From JAAUQA01 sp036351435 (lineage in GTDB: Bacteria > Pseudomonadota > Gammaproteobacteria > Competibacterales > Competibacteraceae): a stretch of DNA of 5,807 nt. Position numbers and translations under genes: made by a program. This document shows, one piece after another, positions 1 through 5,807 of the stretch. The stretch spans positions 1 through 5,807 of the forward strand of contig JAZBPA010000157.1 of assembly GCA_036351435.1 (NCBI GenBank), written 5' to 3'. The number at the start of each line of letters is the position of its first letter. Position 1 is the stretch's first letter. Under the pieces are notes generated by a model. That model had not been told where the DNA came from and ran no database searches. It worked only from the letters and a program-made list of their open reading frames with translations.

Positions 1-446
1 ACGTGATGATAACCGCACCAGGGCATGAACGGCAGGGAAAAACCATAGCGACACAGCGCAATCCGGTCAACAGTGCGCTCCGCCAAGAGATCCAGATCAC
101 AAGGCCGAAAACGCCCGCCTTGACGTTCTCCATTTTCCAGAATCAGCGTCCACTCGAACTCTTGTTCGGCCTGATCGGCAGCAACATGCAATGCCATCTG
201 CGGCGCACCGCCCATCGTCTCTCTTACCACCAAGACCGGTGCCAGCAAGCGCCGCCAGGGGCGCACCTCAGCCTCCTCTACCACCGCTTGCAGATTGGTC
301 TGCTCGGTCACAGCCACACCCATAGCCTGTAGCAAAGCCATCCGGGTTTCCACTGGAACCGGGTGCTGTTTGTCCCAAACATCGGTGTACTCAGCGGCAA
401 TACCATAGATTGCGCAAAGCCGATCCAGCATCTGCATATTCATCAT
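1..446 (-). CDS. malQ: 4-alpha-glucanotransferase (amylomaltase), N-terminal part, cut by window edge
   Basis: MalQ moves maltosyl and longer glucan units between linear maltodextrins in the cytoplasm, releasing glucose and remodelling the chains made or consumed by glycogen and trehalose enzymes. Only the first 148 codons are visible. They start with a short helical segment (LDRLCAIYGI near residues 7-16), then a VWDKQHPVP motif and an ETRMALLQAMGV motif. This is the usual opening of the long proteobacterial MalQ, which carries an extra N-terminal beta domain. A GYH motif near residues 145-147 corresponds to the family's PLGYHRL element. The GH77 catalytic barrel lies beyond the window, so activity cannot be judged. 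The start is ATG at 446, with AAGGAG five bases upstream; a second ATG at 443 is equally possible. The gene follows the glgX-treZ fusion after 107 bases on the same strand, and treZ-malQ order is known from Pseudomonas. The family call rests on remembered N-terminal motifs only. Confidence 0.75.
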   Translation of the reverse strand, partial: MMNMQMLDRLCAIYGIAAEYTDVWDKQHPVPVETRMALLQAMGVAVTEQTNLQAVVEEAEVRPWRRLLAPVLVVRETMGGAPQMALHVAADQAEQEFEWTLILENGERQGGRFRPCDLDLLAERTVDRIALCRYGFSLPFMPWCGYHH

Positions 447-451
447 ACCAA

Positions 452-457
452 CTCCTT
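452..457 (-). promoter_or_regulatory. Shine-Dalgarno site of malQ
   Basis: The minus strand reads AAGGAG here, five bases before ATG at 446 and eight before ATG at 443. It is a near-consensus ribosome binding site and sets the malQ start at one of these two codons. It is much stronger than anything in front of the upstream fusion gene, so malQ can be translated independently of it. Confidence 0.7.
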
Positions 458-525
458 ACGGGTCAAACGAGTAGAGGGAGCGGCGTCATGCGTTCGACAG
501 ATCCACTATTGAGACGGGGCGATTG

Positions 526-562
526 CATGCCAGCGCATGTTCCTGAGCCAGCATTATGCTGG
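526..562 (-). other. Two tandem short hairpins at the treZ-malQ junction
   Basis: CCAGCATTATGCTGG (548-562) is a near-perfect palindrome with seven-base arms around one base; the treZ stop codon (554-556) lies inside it. Eight bases further downstream in the message, CATGC/GCATG arms (526-530 and 535-539) enclose a four-base loop. Neither is followed by a T run on the minus strand, so these do not look like an intrinsic terminator. They could affect mRNA stability or processing between treZ and malQ, or be chance. The inverted repeats are directly visible; any role is inferred. Confidence 0.35.
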
Positions 563-3500
563 TTGGTATTCCAGGGACCAGACCACCGACCAAGCCGGTA
601 ATACCTGCTTTTCCAACGAGGCCAATACTGTCGGATCGTTGTCGTACAAGACCTCACCAGGCAAAGCAGCTACCTTGGCGAGAGCGTCATCGCCCAGATT
701 CGCCAATAGATGCAGCACGCTGCGATCCGCCAGCGGCCAATGCGCACTCAAGCCGCGCTCGCCGAAGGTCTCGAAACTCGCTTGACCACCCGGCATACCT
801 GTCAGTCTCGGGATGATTTCCTGTTTCCGAATAGCCAATAGTTTTTTGTACAACTTCAGAAAATCAGCATGGGGTTTGCGTTGCAGGCTATCCCAATCGA
901 GCTTGCTTTGCTGGAAGGTCTTGGTGTCGTTCGGATCGGGGATACGCGCCTGTGCTTCAGGCGTATTGAATGCGGCAAACTTGCCGAATTCTTTGCGCCG
1001 TCCTTCGGTAACCGCGTTGGCCAGTTCCGGACCGAAATCACAGAAGAATAGGAACGGCTGAGCAGCGGCGAATTCTTCACCCATATACAGCAGTGGTGGC
1101 GAAGGGGCCAGCAACAGAATGGGAATGGCGCTCATCAGTGCGCGGGGATTGGCCAATTCGCTGATCCGATCACCGAAAGCACGATTGCCAATCTGGTCAT
1201 GATTCTGCATGAAGCTGACAAACGCCGTGGACGGCAACTGTTTGCTGACTTCACCACCCACTTCCCCATCCCGAAAAGGCGATGGATCAGCCTGATAGGC
1301 AAAGCCTTCGGTCAAGCAGCGCCCCAGATGATGGGTGGGCTTATCAGCATAGTCTTCGTAATAACCGTCGTCTTCGCCGCTGAGTAGCACGTGGAAAGCA
1401 TGATGAATATCGTCGTTCCATTGCGCGTTATATTGGCTTGGCTTGCTGTTTTCATCCCGCTCCAAATAGTGAGCGATGTTGTCATCGTTTTCCAACACCA
1501 GATGACAATGCCGGTTTTTGCCTATTTTCTGGCGCACAGTTTCAGCCAGTTCTTCCAGCACGTCGGGGCTGGAGTCGTCGATGATGGCATGCACGGCATC
1601 CAAACGCAGGCCGTCAATATGGAACTCCTCTAGCCAGTAAAGGGCATTATGAATGAAGAAATCCCGTACTGCCCGGCTGCCTGGACCATCGAAATTAATG
1701 GCCGCGCCCCACGGCGTTTGGTGAGTTTCGCTGAAAAAATGCTTGGCGTAAACGTAGAGATAATTCCCCTCGGGGCCGAAGTGGTTATAGACCACATCGA
1801 CGAACACCATCAACCCCTTGGCATGGGCGGTTTGGATCAAATCTTTGAGGTCATCCGGGGTGCCATAACTGGAGTCTGGCGCAAAGTGGAGTACGCCGTC
1901 ATAACCCCAGTTGCGTTGACCCGGAAAATCCGCCAACGGCATCAATTCAATAGCGGTGACACCCAATTCCACAAAATGATCCAGTTTTTCTTTGAGCGCC
2001 TGGAATGTGCCCTCAGGAGTAAAGGTGCCGACATGCAGTTCATACAGCACGACTTCTTCCCAAGGCCGTCCACGCCACTGCCGATCCTGCCAAGCAAACT
2101 GACTCGGATCGACAATCTGGCTAGGGCCGTGGATGTCTTCCGGGTTATAGCGTGACGCCGGGTCAGGCACCAGCAATTCACCGTCGATGCGGAATCGATA
2201 ACGGTCACCGACCTTGGCCCAGTCGGTGGTATGGCCGAACCAACCGTCTTCGCCGGTATGCATGGGCAAACTGCCCTGTCCGCCCTCCTGAGTTTCCAGC
2301 AGCAACTCCACCTGTTTTGCGGTGGGTGCCCAGAGGCGGAAGCGTATTTCGCCGTTGTCCAGTAATTGCGTCCCGAACGGCATCGTGTGATGGCGGGTCA
2401 TGGTCTTTTCGTCCGGGCGCGGAGCGGCGCGTTTACGGGTCAACAAAGCTAATGAGCGACCTTGCAGCGGATAGGGCTGGTTGGCCCGATGGCGTTTCTG
2501 CAAAATAGGCGGAGCAGCACTGGTATCAAGCAGGATGTCGATCACATCATCCGGATGACAGGGAAACTCGAAGTCGATAGCCTCGTGATGAGCATTGAGC
2601 AATACCAGAAAATCATCATCCGTCAGCGAATGCCCGCGCGGGTCATGATCCGGCAACGCTTTGCCCGACAGATACATGCCCAAACAACGGGCGAAGGACT
2701 GATGCCATTGCTCGTCGCTCATCTCTTCGCCGTCGGGATTGAGCCAAACCACGTCGCGTTCCGACGCCCCCTTAATAAGCCGGCCCTGAAAGAAATGCCG
2801 GCGGCGAAAGATCGGGTGTTCTTTGCGCAACTGCAGCAAATGGCGGGTGAATGTCAGTAGTTCCTGGGCATCCTCCGAGAAATCCCAGTCCACCCAACTG
2901 ATTTCGCTGTCCTGGCAATAGACGTTGTTGTTGCCCTGCTGAGTGCGGCCGAACTCATCACCGGCCAGCAACATGGGCACGCCTTGCGAAAGCAATAAGG
3001 TGGCTAGAAAATTGCGCCGTTGCCGGGCGCGTAGACTCAGTATTTCGGGATCGTCGGTGGGACCTTCCACACCGCAGTTCCAACTGCGGTTATGCGATTC
3101 ACCGTCACGACTATCCTCGCCGTTGGCTTCGTTGTGTTTCTCGTTGTAGCTAACCAGGTCGTTCAGTGTGAAGCCGTCGTGAGCGGTGATGAAGTTGATG
3201 CTGGCATAAGGCCGGCGGCCATTGTGCATATACAGATCGCTGGAGCCGGTCAGCCGATAGGCCAGCTCGCCAATCAGCCCACCCTCACCACGCCAGTAGT
3301 CGCGCATCGCGTCACGGTATTTGCCGTTCCATTCCGTCCAGCCAACCGGGAAATTACCAACCTGATAACCGCCTTCGCCCAAATCCCAGGGTTCGGCAAT
3401 CAGCTTGACCTGGGACAGCACCGGGTCTTGATGGATGATGTCCAGAAAAGCACCCAGTTGGTCCACATCGTGCAGCTCGCGCGCCAGTGCCGAAGCCAGA

Positions 3501-4561
3501 TCAAAACGGAAACCGTCCACATGCATTTCCAGCACCCAGTAACGCAGACTGTCCATGATCAACTGCAAGACCCGGGGGTGCATCATGTTTAGGGTGTTGC
3601 CGCAACCCGTGTAGTCCATGTAGAAACGCGGTTTATCATGCACCAGCCGGTAATAGGCCGCATTGTCGATACCGCGAAAGGACAGCGTTGGACCCAAATG
3701 ATTGCCCTCGGCGGTGTGGTTGTAGACCACATCAAGAATGACCTCAATGCCGGCCGAATGGAGCGTCCTGACCATAGTTTTGAATTCATTAATGTGACCA
3801 CTGGCCGAGTAGCGGCGCTCGGGAGCGAAAAAACCGATCGAATTGTATCCCCAGTAATTGCGCAGACCACGTTTCACCAAAAACCGATCGTCGACAAAAG
3901 TGTGAACGGGCAACAACTCCACAGCAGTCACTCCAAGCTGGTGCAAATAGTCGATCACTGGCGCTGTGGCGATGCCGGCATAAGTACCGCGCAGTTGCGA
4001 TGGTACTTCAGGATGTTGTTGAGTGAACCCCTTGACGTGCATCTCGTAAAACACTGTATCGTGCCAGGGGATGCCCGGCGGACGGTCATCGCCCCAACTG
4101 AAGGCGGGATCGACAACCTGGCATTTGGGCATGCCGAACGCGCTATCATGATTGTTAATACTCAGGTCTTCTCTGCTACTACCGACCCGGTAGCTGAAAT
4201 GAGCATCACTCCATTTCAGATCGCCTACAATGGATTTGGCATAGGGATCGAGCAAAAGCTTGTGCGGATTAAAACGGTGACCCTGATCGGGGGCGTAAGG
4301 GCCATGCACGCGGTAACCGTAGAGCTGACCGGGTCGCGCCTCCGGCAAATAAACGTGCCAGACCCGATCCGTCTGCTCGCGTAGCTCAATACGCTGAATT
4401 TCGCGCCGACCTTTGAGATCGAACAGGCACAGTTCAACTTTGTCAGCGTGCTCGGAGAACAGCGCAAAGTTGACGCCTCCACCGTCCCAGGTGGCACCAA
4501 GCGGATAAGGGTTACCTGGCCAAATTTGGGTAAATTCCAACAAAGGTATGTAAAGCGTCAT
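554..4561 (-). CDS. glgX-treZ: Fused glycogen debranching enzyme (GlgX/TreX type) and malto-oligosyltrehalose trehalohydrolase (TreZ)
   Basis: This single 1335-residue cytoplasmic protein contains two complete GH13 enzymes. Residues 1 to about 720 are GlgX/TreX, which hydrolyses alpha-1,6 branches of glycogen or limit dextrin. They comprise a CBM48-like N-domain (about 12-105, with IWPGNPYPLGATWDG), a barrel with DVVYNH (277-282), nucleophile D354 in GFRFDLAS, acid/base E390 in LIAEPWDLG and H461-D462 in NFITAHDGF, and a C-terminal beta domain ending near GRSLALL (701-707). Residues about 721-1335 are TreZ, which cleaves maltooligosyltrehalose to trehalose. They comprise an E-set domain (FRLWAPTA, 741-748), DVVYNH (922-927), nucleophile D988 in GLRLDAVHAI, acid E1024 in LVLEND, H1121-D1122 in QNHDQIGNR, and a C-terminal beta domain. 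Each half has normal family length, and no stop or duplicated sequence lies between them. The start is ATG 4561, the only plausible one after the in-frame upstream stop, although its ribosome site is poor. TreY, which acts between these two steps, is absent from the window. Confidence 0.93.
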   Translation of the reverse strand: MTLYIPLLEFTQIWPGNPYPLGATWDGGGVNFALFSEHADKVELCLFDLKGRREIQRIELREQTDRVWHVYLPEARPGQLYGYRVHGPYAPDQGHRFNPHKLLLDPYAKSIVGDLKWSDAHFSYRVGSSREDLSINNHDSAFGMPKCQVVDPAFSWGDDRPPGIPWHDTVFYEMHVKGFTQQHPEVPSQLRGTYAGIATAPVIDYLHQLGVTAVELLPVHTFVDDRFLVKRGLRNYWGYNSIGFFAPERRYSASGHINEFKTMVRTLHSAGIEVILDVVYNHTAEGNHLGPTLSFRGIDNAAYYRLVHDKPRFYMDYTGCGNTLNMMHPRVLQLIMDSLRYWVLEMHVDGFRFDLASALARELHDVDQLGAFLDIIHQDPVLSQVKLIAEPWDLGEGGYQVGNFPVGWTEWNGKYRDAMRDYWRGEGGLIGELAYRLTGSSDLYMHNGRRPYASINFITAHDGFTLNDLVSYNEKHNEANGEDSRDGESHNRSWNCGVEGPTDDPEILSLRARQRRNFLATLLLSQGVPMLLAGDEFGRTQQGNNNVYCQDSEISWVDWDFSEDAQELLTFTRHLLQLRKEHPIFRRRHFFQGRLIKGASERDVVWLNPDGEEMSDEQWHQSFARCLGMYLSGKALPDHDPRGHSLTDDDFLVLLNAHHEAIDFEFPCHPDDVIDILLDTSAAPPILQKRHRANQPYPLQGRSLALLTRKRAAPRPDEKTMTRHHTMPFGTQLLDNGEIRFRLWAPTAKQVELLLETQEGGQGSLPMHTGEDGWFGHTTDWAKVGDRYRFRIDGELLVPDPASRYNPEDIHGPSQIVDPSQFAWQDRQWRGRPWEEVVLYELHVGTFTPEGTFQALKEKLDHFVELGVTAIELMPLADFPGQRNWGYDGVLHFAPDSSYGTPDDLKDLIQTAHAKGLMVFVDVVYNHFGPEGNYLYVYAKHFFSETHQTPWGAAINFDGPGSRAVRDFFIHNALYWLEEFHIDGLRLDAVHAIIDDSSPDVLEELAETVRQKIGKNRHCHLVLENDDNIAHYLERDENSKPSQYNAQWNDDIHHAFHVLLSGEDDGYYEDYADKPTHHLGRCLTEGFAYQADPSPFRDGEVGGEVSKQLPSTAFVSFMQNHDQIGNRAFGDRISELANPRALMSAIPILLLAPSPPLLYMGEEFAAAQPFLFFCDFGPELANAVTEGRRKEFGKFAAFNTPEAQARIPDPNDTKTFQQSKLDWDSLQRKPHADFLKLYKKLLAIRKQEIIPRLTGMPGGQASFETFGERGLSAHWPLADRSVLHLLANLGDDALAKVAALPGEVLYDNDPTVLASLEKQVLPAWSVVWSLEYQPA

Positions 4562-4612
4562 AGCGTTTTTTCTAACGATCTGTAATATAAGGAAATTAGG
4601 GCAATATTGGTT

Positions 4613-4649
4613 CCCAAAATATTATCTTTCTTGCACGACAAATTTTGGG
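4613..4649. repeat. Inverted repeat CCCAAAAT/ATTTTGGG
   Basis: Perfect eight-base arms at 4613-4620 and 4642-4649 flank 21 bases. The repeat is centred about 70 bases upstream of the fusion's start codon and would lie in its promoter or 5' leader. No T run follows on either strand, so a terminator is unlikely. A binding site for a dimeric regulator or a leader hairpin is possible but unproven. Confidence 0.35.
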
Positions 4650-4685
4650 GGGAATTATCAATGCTGCGGGTATGCGCTTTAGCAT

Positions 4686-4778
4686 ATGTACAAAGTAAAG
4701 GAACTCGACCATCAAGAATTCAATTTTTACGATGATTATTTAACCGAGATTCTTAACGCCACAAAAAATGTACAAAGT
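4686..4778. repeat. Direct repeat of ATGTACAAAGT, two copies
   Basis: The 11-base word occurs exactly at 4686-4696 and 4768-4778 on the plus strand, 82 bases apart, and contains the palindrome TGTACA. On the minus strand each copy presents TTGTAC, a partial match to a -35 box, but neither has a convincing -10 box 17 bases downstream. It could be a paired regulator site upstream of the fusion, or chance in AT-rich DNA. Confidence 0.3.
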
Positions 4779-4782
4779 CGGC

Positions 4783-5674
4783 CTAAAGCTCTTCATCGAC
4801 ATAGGCGATATGTCGAAAATACTCTTGACCTTCAAAAGAAGCTCCGAGAGCGCCAATAATAAGCCCTAAAGACGCGGTCAACTGGCCCAGCGTGAGATAA
4901 TTTAACCAACTGACCTTACCGTTTAAAGAAGCTGCCCAGCTGGCTACTAACTCGTGCTCAAATAATAAAACGGCCAGTATTTGCGTCACTGCAAACAGCA
5001 TCAAATAGGTAAACACCATTCCCAAAATAACCACCGTGCTGATAGCCACATTGGTGACCACGATCTGTTCCGACAGCCGGCGCCTGCTGTAACGCAACAA
5101 TAAGCGCTGGCGTTTAACGATAAATAGACTGGTACCGAGCAAAGCTAATAGGGATAACAGATGCATATCTGCTAAGTCCTGACTCATGCCCAGATCCCAC
5201 GCTTCGGCCGTGATGATTAATATCAGCAAAGCAGACATGGCAGCTGTGCTGAGACGACTCAAGCGAAGTGGAAATTCCCAAGGCTTGGCCTGGTTTTACG
5301 GCGCTGCTAATATCGCCACGCAAATGCCAAATCGCCTTTAAATAGAACCCCAAAATACCAAATGGCCTGAGCTGGTGTTGCTCCTCCAGCCTTAAATCAG
5401 CCACTTGCGCAAAAGTTTTCGCCAAGCGTTCCTGGTCGTCTTGCGTATAACGCACCATATGATCCAAATCCTCGGTTTCCTGTAGCTCAAACAAGAAACT
5501 TTCTGGATCATTGCTATGTTCCAAGCCGTTTAAATCGGCCAATAAATGTAAACCCAACGTACACAACCTTTGTGCTTTGACCTCGGCAAGATCAGACCCG
5601 TTATCGTTAGCAGGTAATGTTGTCTCTAGTCGCGCCGTAGAGACCAAGGCAACTGCTAAAGCACGGGATGGCAT
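4783..5674 (-). pseudogene. Unrecognised multi-pass membrane protein, frameshifted and probably truncated at its 5' end
   Basis: I do not recognise the family. Two overlapping minus-strand frames look like one gene. The first (from 5674) gives about 126 plausible soluble residues, with leucine-rich, acidic helices such as QRLCTLGLHLLADLNGL. It then turns into non-protein-like sequence until 5114. The second frame is open only from 5295 and continues as QAKPWEFPLRLSRLS into a membrane domain ending YVDEEL at 4783. Removing one A from the A4 run (5294-5297, TTTT on plus) joins them into about 296 residues. In that numbering there are hydrophobic segments near 143-159, 171-186, 205-238 and 255-279, and a basic loop near 187-199 that is probably cytoplasmic. 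The ATG at 5674 has no ribosome site, and its frame stays open up to a TGA at 5690-5692, at the estimated insertion-sequence junction. The true start was therefore probably lost. If read separately, the second frame could start at TTG 5262 or ATG 5238. Confidence 0.6.
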
Positions 5675-5747
5675 CGCAAGGGCATAGGGTCACCCGATTA
5701 CCCACAAATGCCAACCAATTGTATGATATAGCGTTTTATAGTCTTGT

Positions 5748-5751
5748 GGAG
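5748..5751 (+). promoter_or_regulatory. Ribosome binding site of the transposase
   Basis: GGAG lies seven bases before ATG at 5759-5761. It favours this start over the ATG at 5754, which meets a TGA after two codons. Confidence 0.55.
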
Positions 5752-5758
5752 TAATGGC

Positions 5759-5807
5759 ATGAGTTGGGCGCGGGAAGAGTTCAAGGACCTGAAGTTGGGT
5801 GATGCGC
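5759..5807 (+). CDS. IS4-family (Tn5-like) transposase, N-terminal fragment, cut by window edge
   Basis: Only 16 complete codons are visible: MSWAREEFKDLKLGDA. The pattern W-A-x-E-E-F-x-x-x-x-L-G-D-A is characteristic of the N-terminal DNA-binding domain of Tn5/IS50-type transposases, where it contributes to recognition of the element's ends. The DDE catalytic domain would lie beyond the right edge, so it cannot be said whether the enzyme is intact. The gene is divergent from the membrane-protein remnant, is preceded by GGAG at good spacing, and sits 68 bases inside the estimated element tip. The identification rests on a short but distinctive motif. Confidence 0.8.
   Translation, partial: MSWAREEFKDLKLGDA

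Larger units (their letters stand above)
4562..4782. other. AT-rich spacer upstream of the glgX-treZ fusion
   Basis: These 221 bases separate the membrane-protein gene from the fusion and are visibly more AT-rich than the coding regions. They should hold the leader and promoter of the fusion, but I see no convincing sigma-70 promoter. The best paired boxes on the minus strand are TTGTGG (4759-4764) and TAAATA (4737-4742), 16 bases apart, each matching consensus at only three of six positions. Two GATAAT boxes (minus strand, 4654-4659 and 4621-4626) lack a matching -35 box. The 15 bases before ATG 4561 are purine-rich (AGAAAAAACGCT) without a proper Shine-Dalgarno sequence. No terminator follows the upstream stop at 4783: a T6 stretch is present but lacks a good stem. 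Confidence 0.5.
5691..5807 (+). mobile_element. Left end of an IS4-family (Tn5/IS50-like) insertion sequence, continuing beyond the window
   Basis: The transposase start at 5759 implies an element end within roughly a hundred bases upstream. The best candidate tip starts near 5691. TTACCCACAA at 5698-5707 matches the TTATACACAA core of the Tn5 outside end at eight of ten positions and sits seven bases from the proposed tip, as in Tn5. The neighbouring minus-strand reading frame is open until exactly this point, as expected of a gene cut by insertion. The other end, the partner inverted repeat and any target duplication (typically nine bases for Tn5 relatives) are outside the window, so the boundary is an estimate good to several bases. 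Confidence 0.55.

Noticed and set aside
3..332. Plus-strand open frame of 109 codons at the left edge
   Set aside because: It is antisense to the malQ N-terminal region, which has a good ribosome site and family motifs; the plus-strand translation resembles no protein.
1942..2208. Minus-strand open frame inside the TreZ half
   Set aside because: It is an alternative frame of the fusion on the same strand and has no ribosome site or motifs.
3638..4384. A 248-codon plus-strand open frame antisense to the GlgX half, with other plus-strand frames along 800-3600
   Set aside because: They lie entirely antisense to a protein with intact GH13 motifs, have no recognisable motifs of their own, and are typical shadow frames of a GC-moderate coding region.
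4753..4790. Possible terminator after the membrane-protein stop (T6 run on the minus strand)
   Set aside because: Only a four-base GTCG/CGAC pairing with a long loop precedes the T run, and extension fails; too weak for an intrinsic terminator.
5114..5284. C-terminal tail of the first frame of the membrane-protein gene, taken as a genuine protein end
   Set aside because: This stretch is the out-of-frame reading of the membrane domain (rich in S, H, C and R, with no hydrophobic segments), so it is better explained by the frameshift near 5294-5297.

Overview
The window reads as chromosomal DNA from a gammaproteobacterium. A glycogen/trehalose branch of metabolism lies next to a decaying membrane-protein gene and the edge of an insertion sequence. 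The trehalose genes resemble the proteobacterial treZ-malQ-treY arrangement I know from Pseudomonas. The general style (moderate G+C, AT-rich spacers, Tn5-like IS4-family transposase) would fit a methanotroph or a similar gammaproteobacterium, but that placement is a guess from pattern and not from a database search.

Layout, following minus-strand transcription from right to left. At the right edge, on the plus strand, are the first 16 codons of an IS4-family (Tn5/IS50-like) transposase (5759-5807), with the probable element end near 5691. Abutting it on the minus strand is a gene for an unrecognised membrane protein (5674-4783). It appears doubly damaged: its 5' end is cut off at the insertion-sequence junction, and one extra A in an A4 run (5294-5297) splits it into two overlapping frames. 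An AT-rich spacer (4562-4782) follows, with a short direct repeat and an inverted repeat. Next is the dominant gene (4561-554), one uninterrupted 1335-residue reading frame. It joins a full-length glycogen debranching enzyme (GlgX/TreX type, residues 1 to about 720) to a full-length malto-oligosyltrehalose trehalohydrolase (TreZ, residues about 721-1335). After a 107-base gap with two small hairpins, a gene for the MalQ-type 4-alpha-glucanotransferase begins at 446 and runs off the left edge.

Taken together, the minus-strand genes form a route from glycogen or maltodextrin to trehalose. The GlgX half removes alpha-1,6 branches, MalQ remodels linear maltodextrins, and the TreZ half releases free trehalose from maltooligosyltrehalose. 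The middle enzyme, TreY, is not in the window; by analogy with Pseudomonas it would be expected beyond the left edge, next to malQ.

The most noteworthy item is the GlgX-TreZ fusion. It couples the first and third steps of the TreX-TreY-TreZ pathway, both halves keep all catalytic residues, and the join is very short. I see no CRISPR array, tRNA, rRNA, toxin-antitoxin pair or defence system.
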